This document shows, one piece after another, positions 1 through 7,041 of a stretch of DNA of 21,618 nt. Under the pieces are notes generated by a model. That model made no database searches. It was not told the origin of the DNA and saw only the letters and a program-made list of their open reading frames with translations. The DNA lies in the NCBI GenBank assembly GCA_038254525.1, contig JBBSGC010000018.1, forward strand, positions 1 through 21,618. Direction: 5' to 3'. A program made the translations under genes and the position numbers. Numbering within the stretch: position 1 is the stretch's first letter; every line of letters begins with the position of its first letter. The DNA comes from JBBSGC01 sp038254525. Lineage in GTDB: Bacteria; Actinomycetota; Actinomycetes; Propionibacteriales; Nocardioidaceae.

Positions 1-333
1 CCCCGCGGTGCCGCGACCCACCGCAAGTTCGTCCAGGCGGCGCTGCTCGAGCTGTCCCTCCCACAGGCGCTGCTGTTCGGGCTCACGGCCGTGGGGCCGA
101 CCATCACCCACCTGCGCGACAGCGACGACACCTGGCCGTGGGCCCTGGTCGGGCTGCTCGTTCTCGCCATGCTCGTCGCCCGCCTTCTCGTCGTGGCGCA
201 GGTCGCCCGCACCAACCGGTTCCTCGACCGGCGGGCCTACCGGCAAGTCTGCCGAGGGGCCGGCGCCAGCCTGCTGCTGGTGGGTGCCGCGATGACTGTC
301 TGGTTGGGCTCCTACGCGCTGGGCGCGCGCTAG
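1..333 (+). CDS. Membrane protein of unknown function, C-terminal part
   Basis: The frame is open from the first base of the window and ends with TAG at 331-333, so only the last 110 residues are present. Three hydrophobic stretches are visible: about residues 12-31 of the fragment, 45-66 (rich in Leu, Val and Ala) and 84-107 near the C-terminus. The segments between them carry Arg, Asp and Thr-rich loops. This looks like the end of a small multi-pass membrane protein. I do not recognise the family. The stop codon sits directly against the truncated ArsR gene that follows, with no room for a promoter or for the missing start of that gene, so the 3' end of this gene may itself be a rearrangement junction and the original C-terminus could have been different. 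Confidence 0.6.
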   Translation, partial: PRGAATHRKFVQAALLELSLPQALLFGLTAVGPTITHLRDSDDTWPWALVGLLVLAMLVARLLVVAQVARTNRFLDRRAYRQVCRGAGASLLLVGAAMTVWLGSYALGAR

Positions 334-596
334 ACCAGCTGCGGGGGCGGGACGGCCAAGACATCACGGACCTGGCTGACGCCCTGCCGCAGATGACGCG
401 GTTCGGAGTGGCCAAGCACCTCGGCATCCTGGCCGACGCCGGGCTGGTGACCGTCGTCCGCGACGGACGCCACCGGCGTCACCACCTCAACCCGGTCCCG
501 CTGCAGGAGATGCATGCACGTTGGCTGAACCGATTCACCGCCACCGGCGCCCAAGCGCTACTCGACCTGCGCACCCACTTAGCACAGGAGACATCC
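331..596 (+). pseudogene. ArsR-family winged-helix regulator, N-terminally truncated
   Basis: Reading in the frame of base 333, the translation LRGRDGQDITDLADAL followed by MTRFGVAKHLGILADAGLV is a clear ArsR winged helix with helix-turn-helix and wing (RDGRHRRHHLNPVP), followed by the usual C-terminal helix. The first 15-20 residues of the family, normally a start plus a motif like ALADPTRRRIL, are missing, because the reading frame runs back into the end of the preceding membrane protein gene. The only in-frame start, ATG at 393, would cut away half the DNA-binding domain. In intact loci this regulator precedes, and often overlaps, an AHSA1/SRPBCC gene, and the same arrangement is seen here. 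Probably a non-functional remnant. Confidence 0.7.
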
Positions 597-1035
597 GTGC
601 AGACCGCGACAACACCACAGAGCACCGTGTTCAATATCGTCATCCGCGCCACTGCGCAGCGGCTATGGGACGCCTTGACCGAAACAGACGTCCCGCGAAG
701 CTGGATGTACGACTCGGTCTTGACCAGCACGCTGGAAGTTGGATCCGGCTACGTCGCCGGGGTGCCCGGCTTCGACCTGATCACCGGCGACGTCCTGGCC
801 GTCGAGGCGCCGCGCCGGCTCCTGCTCAGCTTCGACGCACACTGGACGAACAAGTTGACGCCGAGCCGGCCGGAGAACTGGAATACCTCATTGAGGAGTC
901 CAACGGCGCCTGCCGGCTGACGGTCTCCATCACCGGCGTCGCGACACCGCTAGCTCAGTCGCCGCCGACACCCCGGAGATCTACAGCGCCTTCAAGACCC
1001 TCATCGAGACCGGCCAACGACTACGCAGGGCCTGA
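597..1035 (+). pseudogene. SRPBCC (AHSA1-like) domain protein, frameshifted
   Basis: A GTG at 597 has a good ribosome binding site (AGGAG at 586-590), but the frame also runs on without a stop from the ArsR remnant. The first part (VFNIVIRATAQRLWDAL) is typical of the AHSA1/SRPBCC fold. At about 845 the homology leaves this frame and continues one base earlier (DEQVDAEPAGELEYLIEE), as if one G were lost after TGG. At about 945-952 it shifts again to the frame that ends PEIYSAFKTLIETGQRL and stops with TGA at 1033-1035. Two net one-base losses plus a shortened segment at the second break indicate decay rather than a real short gene. Two sequencing errors are the alternative explanation. The intact family binds small hydrophobic ligands; no specific role can be given here. 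Confidence 0.7.
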
Positions 1036-1077
1036 CCCGATTGCAGGTTCCGGGGCCGGCATAAGACCAGCGCCGCG

Positions 1078-1091
1078 GGACCGTTCGGTCC
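1078..1091 (-). terminator. Perfect palindrome just after the thioredoxin gene
   Basis: GGACCGTTCGGTCC is a perfect inverted repeat of 14 bases, 7 bases beyond the stop codon of the minus-strand thioredoxin/TPR gene. It could form a short hairpin and end the minus-strand operon, but there is no T-run after it, so it is not a classical intrinsic terminator. Confidence 0.35.
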
Positions 1092-1098
1092 ATCCGGG

Positions 1099-2025
1099 TC
1101 AGAACAAGGCGCTCGACAGGTTGCGCCGCGCGGTGCCGACTCGTGGGTCGTCGACGCCGACCACCTCGAAGAGCTCCAGCAGCCGGGTCCGCACCCGCTC
1201 GCGATCGGCGTCAGCGGTCCGGCGCACGGTCTCGATGAGCCGGCCGAAGGCTTTCTCGGCTCGCCCCGCAACGACATCGACGTCAGCGCCCAGCAGCTGG
1301 GCGTCCACGTCGTCCGGGTCGGCCTCCGCCGCAGCGAGGGCGGCCGCGATGTCTTGACCGGAGGTCCGGGCCATCAAGGCCACACCTGCCCGCCGCTCAC
1401 GCGCCTCGATGTCGACCGGGTTGGCGGCGAGCAGCCGGTCGTAGGCGGCCAGCGCCGCATCGAAGTCTCCCGCGGCGAGGGAGGCGTCGGCCTCGGCGAA
1501 GCGCGGGTCGTCGACTGGCTCGTCGGTCGGGTCGTTGGCGGGCAGCCCCGCCGGCTGGGGTGCCACCCGGCCGGTGACGCCGTTGCTGACCGCGGCCTCG
1601 ACCAGCGAGTCGAGCACCTGCCGCAGCTCGGCCTCGTCGAGCGTGGGTGGCACCTGTGCTACCGGTTGTCCACGCAGCAGTGCCACCGCGAACGGCACTC
1701 CTTGCGCGCCGACCGCCTGCGCAACCTGCGGCAGCGCGTCGACGTCGACCCGGGCCAGCAGGAAGCGTCCGGCATAGGCGTCGGCCAGCCGGGCCAGCAG
1801 GTCGTTAACCTCCACACTCGCGGGCGACCGCGGGGACCACAACGACAAGATGACCACGTGCTGCAGCGAGGCCTCGGCGATCTCGCCGATCTGGTCGGCA
1901 GTGGTCAAATCCACCGCGTACGCGCTACGACCGGCGGTCCCGGGCGCCGGAGTCGTGGCGGGGGCGAGACCCGAGAGGTCGATGGCACCTGGGCGGGAGA
2001 ACTGCGGGGAGCTCATGGCCACCAT
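1099..2025 (-). CDS. Thioredoxin-fold protein with TPR-like C-terminus (YbbN/CnoX-like)
   Basis: The 308-residue product has a thioredoxin fold at about residues 36-150 and an alanine-rich helical region at about 165-300 resembling tetratricopeptide repeats (for example FDAALAAYDRLLAANPVD). The position of the redox motif reads WSPRSP (about residues 63-68), so both cysteines of the normal CxxC are absent and it cannot act as a dithiol oxidoreductase at that site. The domain order matches the YbbN/CnoX family of chaperone-like thioredoxins, and M. tuberculosis Rv1324 is the likely counterpart. ATG at 2025 or ATG at 2016 could start it; neither has a good Shine-Dalgarno. It lies 19 bases after the icmA stop codon and is probably the last gene of that operon. 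Cytoplasmic. A holdase or scaffold role is inferred from the family. Confidence 0.85.
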   Translation of the reverse strand: MVAMSSPQFSRPGAIDLSGLAPATTPAPGTAGRSAYAVDLTTADQIGEIAEASLQHVVILSLWSPRSPASVEVNDLLARLADAYAGRFLLARVDVDALPQVAQAVGAQGVPFAVALLRGQPVAQVPPTLDEAELRQVLDSLVEAAVSNGVTGRVAPQPAGLPANDPTDEPVDDPRFAEADASLAAGDFDAALAAYDRLLAANPVDIEARERRAGVALMARTSGQDIAAALAAAEADPDDVDAQLLGADVDVVAGRAEKAFGRLIETVRRTADADRERVRTRLLELFEVVGVDDPRVGTARRNLSSALF

Positions 2026-2044
2026 TGTGGCCGAGGATGGGTCC

Positions 2045-3745
2045 TCAGAAACGTGCGGGCTCGCGGTACTCGCCCCACTCGGCGCGCAGCACGTCGCAGA
2101 TCTCGCCGAGTGTCGCCTCCATCCGCGCGGCCTCCAGCATCGCGGGGATCATGTTGTCGCTGCCGCGAGCCACCTGCACGAGCCGGGTCAGCGCGGCCTG
2201 CACGGCGGTCTCGTCGCGGTCGACGCGTCGGCGCTGCAGCAGCGCCACCTGGTCGGTCTCGACCTCGTGCGAGACGCGCATGATCTCCAGCTCGCCGGTG
2301 ACGGTCGGCCGGTGGCAGTTGACGCCGACGATCCGCTTGTCGCCCTTCTCGACGGCCGTCTGGTAGACGAAGGCCGCCTCGGCGATCTCGGACATGAACC
2401 AGCCGTCCTCGATCCCCCGCAGGATGCCCGACGTCATGGGCCCGATCGGGTGCGCGGCGCCGGAGGGCAGCGTGTCCCCGCCGCCCATCCGCCGGATCCG
2501 GTCGAAGATCGCTTCCGCCTCGACCTCGAGCCGGTCGGTCAGCGCCTCGACGTACCACGAGCCGCCCAGCGGGTCGGCGACGTTGCCGACACCCGTCTCC
2601 TCCATCAGCACCTGCTGGGTGCGCAGGGCGATCTCGGCCGCCTGCTGGCTGGGCAGGGCAAGGGTCTCGTCGAGGGCGTTGGTGTGCAGCGAGTTGGTGC
2701 CACCGAGCACCGCCGCGAGCGCCTCGACCGCCGTGCGCACGACGTTGTTGTACGGCTGCTGGGCAGTGAGTGAGACGCCGGCGGTCTGGGTGTGGAAGCG
2801 CAGCCACTGCGCCCTCTCGGTCCTGGCGCCGTAGACGTCACGCAGCCAGCGCGCCCAGATCCGGCGGGCGGCCCGGAACTTCGCGATCTCCTCGAAGAAG
2901 TCGAGGTGGGCATCGAAGAAGAAGGACAGCCCCGGCGCGAAGGTCTCGATGTCGAGGCCACGGGACAACCCGAGCTCGACGTAGCCGAAGCCGTCGGCCA
3001 GGGTGAAGGCCAGCTCCTGCGCGGCGGTCGAGCCGGCCTCGCGGATGTGGTAGCCCGACACCGACAGCGGCTTGTAGTCAGGGATCGACTGGGTGCAGTA
3101 CTCCATCAGGTCGCCGATCAGCCGCAGATGGGGCTCCGGGGCGAACAGCCACTCCTTCTGCGCGATGTACTCCTTGAAGATGTCGGTCTGCAAGGTGCCG
3201 TTGAGCCGGCCCACGTCGATGCCCTGACGCTCGGCGGCCACCAGGTACATGCAGAAGACCGGCACGGCGGGGCCCGAGATCGTCATCGAGGTCGTGACCT
3301 CGTCGAGCGAGATCTCGGCGAACAGGGTCTCCATGTCCGCTGCGCTGTCGATGGCCACGCCGCAGTGCCCGACCTCGCCCAGCGACTGCGGCGCATCGGA
3401 GTCACGGCCCATCAGCGTCGGCATGTCGAAAGCGACGGACAAGCCGCCGCCGCCCGCGTCGAGGATCATCCGGTAGCGCTCGTTGGTCTGCTGGGCGTTG
3501 CCGAAGCCGGCGAACTGACGGATCGTCCAGCCGCGGCCGCGGTAGCCAGTGGCGTACAGGCCCCGAGTGAAGGGAAACTCCCCCGGCCAGCCGATCTGGT
3601 CGAAGCCCGGGACGCCGCGTTCGTCATCGGGGCCGTAGACCGGGTCGAGCTCGAGGCCGGACAGGGTGGTGAAGTCGGCGTCGCGCACCCGGGAGGCGGC
3701 GTAGCGCTGCTGCCACCGCTCGCGGCCGCTCGTCTCTTCGGTCAT
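2045..3745 (-). CDS. icmA: Isobutyryl-CoA mutase large subunit
   Basis: This 566-residue protein is the TIM-barrel subunit of a coenzyme B12-dependent acyl-CoA mutase without a cobalamin-binding domain, the same length that I recall for Streptomyces IcmA. The substrate-pocket positions that separate the families are readable: Phe78 in TIRQF (methylmalonyl-CoA mutase has Tyr) and Gln196 in YIAQKEW (methylmalonyl-CoA mutase has Arg). Both are the isobutyryl-CoA type (Phe80 and Gln198 in Streptomyces IcmA). It would interconvert n-butyryl-CoA and isobutyryl-CoA with adenosylcobalamin bound by a separate small subunit, IcmB, which is not in the window. ATG at 3745 is preceded by GAGGAG. The gene follows a MarR gene by 68 bases, and a palindrome lies in that gap. 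A methylmalonyl-CoA mutase assignment, common in automatic annotation, is less likely. Confidence 0.9.
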   Translation of the reverse strand: MTEETSGRERWQQRYAASRVRDADFTTLSGLELDPVYGPDDERGVPGFDQIGWPGEFPFTRGLYATGYRGRGWTIRQFAGFGNAQQTNERYRMILDAGGGGLSVAFDMPTLMGRDSDAPQSLGEVGHCGVAIDSAADMETLFAEISLDEVTTSMTISGPAVPVFCMYLVAAERQGIDVGRLNGTLQTDIFKEYIAQKEWLFAPEPHLRLIGDLMEYCTQSIPDYKPLSVSGYHIREAGSTAAQELAFTLADGFGYVELGLSRGLDIETFAPGLSFFFDAHLDFFEEIAKFRAARRIWARWLRDVYGARTERAQWLRFHTQTAGVSLTAQQPYNNVVRTAVEALAAVLGGTNSLHTNALDETLALPSQQAAEIALRTQQVLMEETGVGNVADPLGGSWYVEALTDRLEVEAEAIFDRIRRMGGGDTLPSGAAHPIGPMTSGILRGIEDGWFMSEIAEAAFVYQTAVEKGDKRIVGVNCHRPTVTGELEIMRVSHEVETDQVALLQRRRVDRDETAVQAALTRLVQVARGSDNMIPAMLEAARMEATLGEICDVLRAEWGEYREPARF

Positions 3746-3771
3746 GGGGGCTCCTCGTCTGCTCCTGACAA

Positions 3772-3791
3772 ATACTAGGACGTCCGACTAT
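3772..3791. promoter_or_regulatory. Imperfect palindrome over the likely icmA promoter
   Basis: ATACTAGGACGTCCGACTAT matches its own reverse complement at 16 of 20 positions, with a perfect GGACGTCC core. On the minus strand its left end reads TAGTAT (3777-3772), a good -10 box about 26 bases before the icmA ATG, so a protein bound here would block transcription. It lies between the MarR gene stop (3814) and the icmA start (3745). The size and symmetry fit a MarR-dimer operator. The link to the neighbouring MarR protein is inferred from position only. Confidence 0.55.
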
Positions 3792-3813
3792 CTGTCGCCA
3801 TCGCGACGCTTGC

Positions 3814-4317
3814 TCAGCGAAAGTCGCCCGCGGCCCTGCGCACCGGCGTGAGCAGATCGGTCAGCTCGTCCAGCCGGCCTGCATCGAGCATGTCGAGCCC
3901 GAAGTCGGCCGCGACCAGGTCGCCGGTCGCCCGCTCCACCACCGCGCGCCCAGCTGGCGTGAGCGACGCCAGCACCGCGCGGCGGTCGTGCGGGTGTGGC
4001 TGCCGCCGGACGAAGCCGGCCGCCTCGAGGCGCTGGACGATCGAGGTGACCGACGTCGGGTGCACCTGTAGGCGCTCCCCCATCTTTCCCATCGGCAGGG
4101 CGCCGGCGCGGCTGAACGTCAGCAGGACGAGCGCCTCGTAGCGGGCGAAGGTCAGGCCGTGCGGACGCAGGACCTCATCGAGGTGTGCGATTACCAGCTG
4201 CTGCACGCGCATGAGCGAGGTGACCGCACGCATCTGCGGCACGCCCGTCCAGCGCGGCGCCCATTGCCTGGCTGCTTCCTCGATCGGGTCGAAGGGCAGC
4301 GGGCGGCTGCGTGGCAT
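3814..4317 (-). CDS. MarR-family transcriptional regulator
   Basis: The 167-residue product has the MarR layout: an N-terminal dimer helix, the winged helix-turn-helix core at about residues 50-120 with the recognition helix around 87-100 (HPTSVTSIVQRLEAAG), and the typical wing motif HPHDRRAVL at 108-116. C-terminal helices complete the dimer interface. The ATG at 4317 has a strong ribosome binding site, GGGAGG, a few bases upstream. It is transcribed in the same direction as icmA downstream and 23 bases after the PH-domain gene. MarR proteins usually repress neighbouring genes and are released by small aromatic or acyl-CoA-type ligands. Control of icmA through the palindrome at 3772-3791 is an inference. 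I recall a MarR gene near icmA in Streptomyces coelicolor as well. Confidence 0.88.
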   Translation of the reverse strand: MPRSRPLPFDPIEEAARQWAPRWTGVPQMRAVTSLMRVQQLVIAHLDEVLRPHGLTFARYEALVLLTFSRAGALPMGKMGERLQVHPTSVTSIVQRLEAAGFVRRQPHPHDRRAVLASLTPAGRAVVERATGDLVAADFGLDMLDAGRLDELTDLLTPVRRAAGDFR

Positions 4318-4340
4318 GCGGCTCCCTCCCTGGGCACCGG

Positions 4341-4874
4341 TCAGGGCCGGCCCGGACGTGGACCGCGCAGGCCCGCGCGAGCGATCACCCGCTGGATCGT
4401 GAGGTCGCGAGAGTCCGGGTCGCCGACGAAGCGGATGTCGCGCAGTCCCTGCTCCTGCGCGGCGGACTCGAACACGAAGTGCCCGTAGCCCAGGAGCCGG
4501 CCCAGCAGCGGCTGGCGCACCGTGATGTCGAGGATCCGGGTCATCGGCATCGTCGCAATGGTTCGCGACAGCACGCCCTGGACCCGGAACACCCGCATGT
4601 TGGTGATCACGAAACGGTCCATCCGGTCACGGACCCCCAGCCAGGCCGCATGCGCTGCCAGCCCAGCCGCGACGAGCAGCAGCAGCCAGCCGAGGGAGAT
4701 GGGGCCGACCACGGCCAGTGTCGCGAACATGCCCGCGAGCATGAGCTCAGCAGCCGGACGCACGAAGACGACCCAGTGGTGGGCGACCTCGTCGATCACC
4801 ACCTCGCCCTCCTCGACCAGCAGATGTCGCTCGACATCCTGGTCGGGGACCAAGGACCACAGCCAGGGGAGCAC
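4341..4874 (-). CDS. PH-domain (bPH2/YdbS-type) membrane protein
   Basis: The 177-residue product has a short N-terminal soluble part (residues 1-38), two adjoining hydrophobic segments at about 41-58 and 60-80, and a C-terminal bacterial PH domain from about residue 85, with the typical start DRFVITNMRVFRVQGVLSR and a final helix. This is the arrangement of the bPH2 (YdbS) membrane family, whose role is poorly understood. The start is GTG at 4874, only 18 bases after the stop of the upstream 55-residue membrane protein, with no clear Shine-Dalgarno, so translational coupling is likely. It is followed by the MarR gene 23 bases downstream. The start is moderately certain; the family assignment is good. 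Confidence 0.78.
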   Translation of the reverse strand: MLPWLWSLVPDQDVERHLLVEEGEVVIDEVAHHWVVFVRPAAELMLAGMFATLAVVGPISLGWLLLLVAAGLAAHAAWLGVRDRMDRFVITNMRVFRVQGVLSRTIATMPMTRILDITVRQPLLGRLLGYGHFVFESAAQEQGLRDIRFVGDPDSRDLTIQRVIARAGLRGPRPGRP

Positions 4875-4892
4875 GGCGTCAGCGGTGGCCGG

Positions 4893-5060
4893 TCACTGGG
4901 TCAGCGCGTTGAAGAAGCGGATCAAGCCGTGGAAGCCGGTGTCGAGCCAAGAGCCCAGGCTGCGCACCACACCGGCGAACTCCACGGGCTGGGTCAGCAG
5001 GTAGAACACCAGGAAACCCGCGATGAGAAGGCCGGCGCCCTTCTTCAGCGTCTGGGTCAC
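4893..5060 (-). CDS. Small single-pass membrane protein, 55 residues
   Basis: A GTG at 5058-5060 is preceded by an excellent ribosome binding site, GGTGAGGAGG, with ideal spacing, and opens a 55-residue frame ending in TGA at 4893-4895. The product starts VTQTLKKGAG and carries a transmembrane segment at about residues 9-23 (LLIAGFLVFYLLT). A second, amphipathic helical stretch follows (SWLDTGFHGLIRFFNAL). It directly precedes the PH-domain membrane protein on the same strand, with an 18-base gap. I do not know a function; the strong start signal, membrane helix and tight spacing support a real gene, perhaps a partner of the PH-domain protein. It is short enough to be missed by routine gene calling. 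Confidence 0.7.
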   Translation of the reverse strand: MTQTLKKGAGLLIAGFLVFYLLTQPVEFAGVVRSLGSWLDTGFHGLIRFFNALTQ

Positions 5061-5281
5061 GGTTCCTCCTCACCGATCGAGCGCGTCCGCAGGCATCTGG
5101 GCAGACGGCGTCGAGGTCTTGTCTAGCGCACCCCAACGAGCCCCTGGCGAAGGCGCGCCGCGCGGTTCGACGGGCGGGGGGCTCGCTTCCGGCGGCCGAG
5201 AGGGGCATGCTGCTCCTGCAGTGGTCAGCGCCGCACGTCACTCAACTGTGCCGAACGGCACCAACAGCGAGGAGCTTCCCG
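5061..5281. other. Divergent intergenic region
   Basis: These 221 bases separate the start of the minus-strand 55-residue membrane protein from the plus-strand transporter. They must hold promoters for both directions. Apart from the two ribosome binding sites and the palindrome at 5248-5261, I see no convincing -35/-10 pair and no further coding sequence. Confidence 0.5.
5248..5261. promoter_or_regulatory. Perfect inverted repeat upstream of the MFS gene
   Basis: GTGCCGAACGGCAC has six-base arms around a two-base centre and lies 20 bases before the transporter ATG, just upstream of its Shine-Dalgarno. It could be an operator or a small hairpin in the leader. No regulator can be assigned. 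Confidence 0.35.
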
Positions 5282-6775
5282 ATGGCAAACTCCGACAAGA
5301 GCGTGGAGATCGGCCGGATCACGACCGACATCCCGGCCCGGATGGACCGGCTGCCGTGGGCGCGCTGGCACTGGCTGATCGTCATCGGCCTCGGCACCGT
5401 GTGGATCCTCGACGGCATCGAGGTGACCATTGTCGGGTCCCTGTCCGACGTGCTGAAGAAGTCGGGCACCGGGCTCGGCCTGACCAGCTTCGACGTCGGC
5501 CTCGCCGGTGCGGTCTATGTCGCCGGCGCGGCCCTGGGCGCGCTGTTCTTCGGCCAGCTGACCGACCGGTTCGGCCGCAAGAAGCTCTTCATGATCACGC
5601 TGGGCGTCTACCTGGTCGGGACGGTGCTCACGGCGTTCTCGATGAGTCCGCTGTGGTACTTCGTCTGCCGCGCGATCACCGGTGCCGGCATCGGTGGTGA
5701 GTACGCCGCGATCAACTCCGCGATCGACGAGCTGATCCCGGCGAAGTACCGAGGGCGGATCGACATAGCCATCAACGGCTCGTTCTGGGTCGGCGCCGGT
5801 GCCGGCGCGCTGCTCACGATCCCGCTGACCGACCCGACGAAGGTCAACCCCGAGTACGGCTGGCGGGGCGCCTTCGCCCTGGGCGCCGTCTTGGCCCTGG
5901 GGGTGCTGCTGGTGCGGCGCAACGTTCCGGAGAGTCCCCGCTGGCTGTTCATCCACGGCCGCGAGGACGAGGGAGACCAGATCGTCCGTGACATCGAGGA
6001 GCGCATAGAAAGCGAGTCGGGCGAGGCACTGGAGCCGGTGAGCGACACGATCACGATTCGGCAGCGGCGGACGATCAGCCTGCCCATGATTGCCCGGACC
6101 GTCTTCACGCTCTACCCGAAGCGCACGATCTTGTGCCTGTCGCTCTTCATCGGCCAGGCGTTCCTCTACAACGCCTTCTTCTTCACCTACGGCGACAGCC
6201 TCGGGCTGCTGGGGGTGACCACGACCGGCTACTACATAGCGGCGTTCGCGGCGAGCAACTTCCTGGGTGCGCTGCTGCTCAGTTCGTTCTTCGACACGAT
6301 CGGCCGGGTGAAGATGATTGCCGGCACCTACATCCTCTCCGGAGCCCTGCTCGCCGTGGCGGGCTTCGTGCTCGGCGACCTGTCGGCGATTCAGCTGACG
6401 ATCTTCGGCATGGTGATCTTCTTCTTCGCCTCCGCCGGGGCGAGCGCGGCCTACCTCACCGCCAGCGAGGTGTTCCCGATGGAGACCCGGGCCCTGTGCA
6501 TCGCGTTCTTCTACGCGATCGGCACCGCGGTGGGCGGCATCACCGGCCCGCTGTACTTCGGCAAGCTGATCGGCTCCGCCAAGAGTCTGGCCGACGTCGC
6601 CCCCGGCTACTACATCGGTGCCGCCCTGATGATCGCCGGCGGCATAGTCGCGGCGTTCCTCGGCGTGCACGCGGAGCAGCAGTCGCTGGAGAACATCGCC
6701 AAGCCGCTCACGGCAGAGGACACGCTCAGCGACTCCGGACCGGACGGCTCCCGTACCGCGCCGGCACCGGCCTGA
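5282..6775 (+). CDS. MFS transporter, metabolite:H+ symporter type
   Basis: The 497-residue product has about 12 hydrophobic segments in two halves, with a charged cytoplasmic loop at about residues 225-280. The signature loop after helix 2 reads GQLTDRFGRKK, and the motif PESPRWLF ends the first half, both typical of the sugar/metabolite-proton symporter branch of the major facilitator superfamily. The acidic residue in helix 1 (WILDGIEVTIVG) is common in the carboxylate-transporting members. The start is ATG at 5282, with GAGGAG seven to eight bases upstream; an in-frame ATG at 5207 has no ribosome site and would add a non-family extension. Substrate unknown; the acyl-CoA genes around it make an organic acid plausible, by context only. 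The small winged-helix gene follows after 16 bases. Confidence 0.87.
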   Translation: MANSDKSVEIGRITTDIPARMDRLPWARWHWLIVIGLGTVWILDGIEVTIVGSLSDVLKKSGTGLGLTSFDVGLAGAVYVAGAALGALFFGQLTDRFGRKKLFMITLGVYLVGTVLTAFSMSPLWYFVCRAITGAGIGGEYAAINSAIDELIPAKYRGRIDIAINGSFWVGAGAGALLTIPLTDPTKVNPEYGWRGAFALGAVLALGVLLVRRNVPESPRWLFIHGREDEGDQIVRDIEERIESESGEALEPVSDTITIRQRRTISLPMIARTVFTLYPKRTILCLSLFIGQAFLYNAFFFTYGDSLGLLGVTTTGYYIAAFAASNFLGALLLSSFFDTIGRVKMIAGTYILSGALLAVAGFVLGDLSAIQLTIFGMVIFFFASAGASAAYLTASEVFPMETRALCIAFFYAIGTAVGGITGPLYFGKLIGSAKSLADVAPGYYIGAALMIAGGIVAAFLGVHAEQQSLENIAKPLTAEDTLSDSGPDGSRTAPAPA

Positions 6776-6791
6776 CGACAGGAGACCGCAC

Positions 6792-7028
6792 ATGCCCATG
6801 CCCGCACCGCCCGCAGGCACCGAGCCGCAACCGGGCCCTCGCCGCAAGCGCGAGATCCGTCAGCTCGTTCGCGCGCTCGGGGAGGGCCCGGCCACCCACG
6901 ACGAGCTGGCGCAGCGCGTCGGCGCGGCCTACTGGGACGAGGCTCGCTTCGACCAGGCACTCACCTGGGCGGTGGAGCACCGCCAGGTGCGCCGGGACGC
7001 CGAGGGCCACTACACCGCCGTCGGCTGA
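6792..7028 (+). CDS. Small winged-helix-like protein, 78 residues
   Basis: ATG at 6792 has a strong ribosome binding site (AGGAG, about 7 bases upstream) and lies 16 bases after the transporter stop, so the two are probably co-transcribed. After a Pro-rich start, the sequence from about residue 18 (KREIRQLVRALGEGPATHDELAQRVG) reads like the first helices and turn of a winged helix, and the end (VEHRQVRRDAEGHYTAV) like a wing. It could bind DNA and act as a local regulator, or be a structural remnant of this fold. I do not recognise a named family. It is convergent with meaB, with only 13 bases between the stop codons. Confidence 0.72.
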   Translation: MPMPAPPAGTEPQPGPRRKREIRQLVRALGEGPATHDELAQRVGAAYWDEARFDQALTWAVEHRQVRRDAEGHYTAVG

Positions 7029-7041
7029 GCGCCGCGAAGTC

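Noticed and set aside
521..1357. A 278-codon plus-strand frame as a separate gene
   Set aside because: Only a short middle part has meaning, as the second frame of the broken SRPBCC gene; the rest is antisense to the thioredoxin gene.
2045..3745. Assignment as methylmalonyl-CoA mutase
   Set aside because: Phe78 and Gln196 replace the Tyr and Arg that bind the methylmalonyl carboxylate, and the protein length and segments match IcmA.
5225..6847. Long minus-strand open frame (about 540 codons) opposite the MFS gene
   Set aside because: It mirrors the codon bias of the real gene, is rich in Arg, Gln, Asp and His without any fold pattern, and has no ribosome site; the plus-strand transporter is unmistakable.
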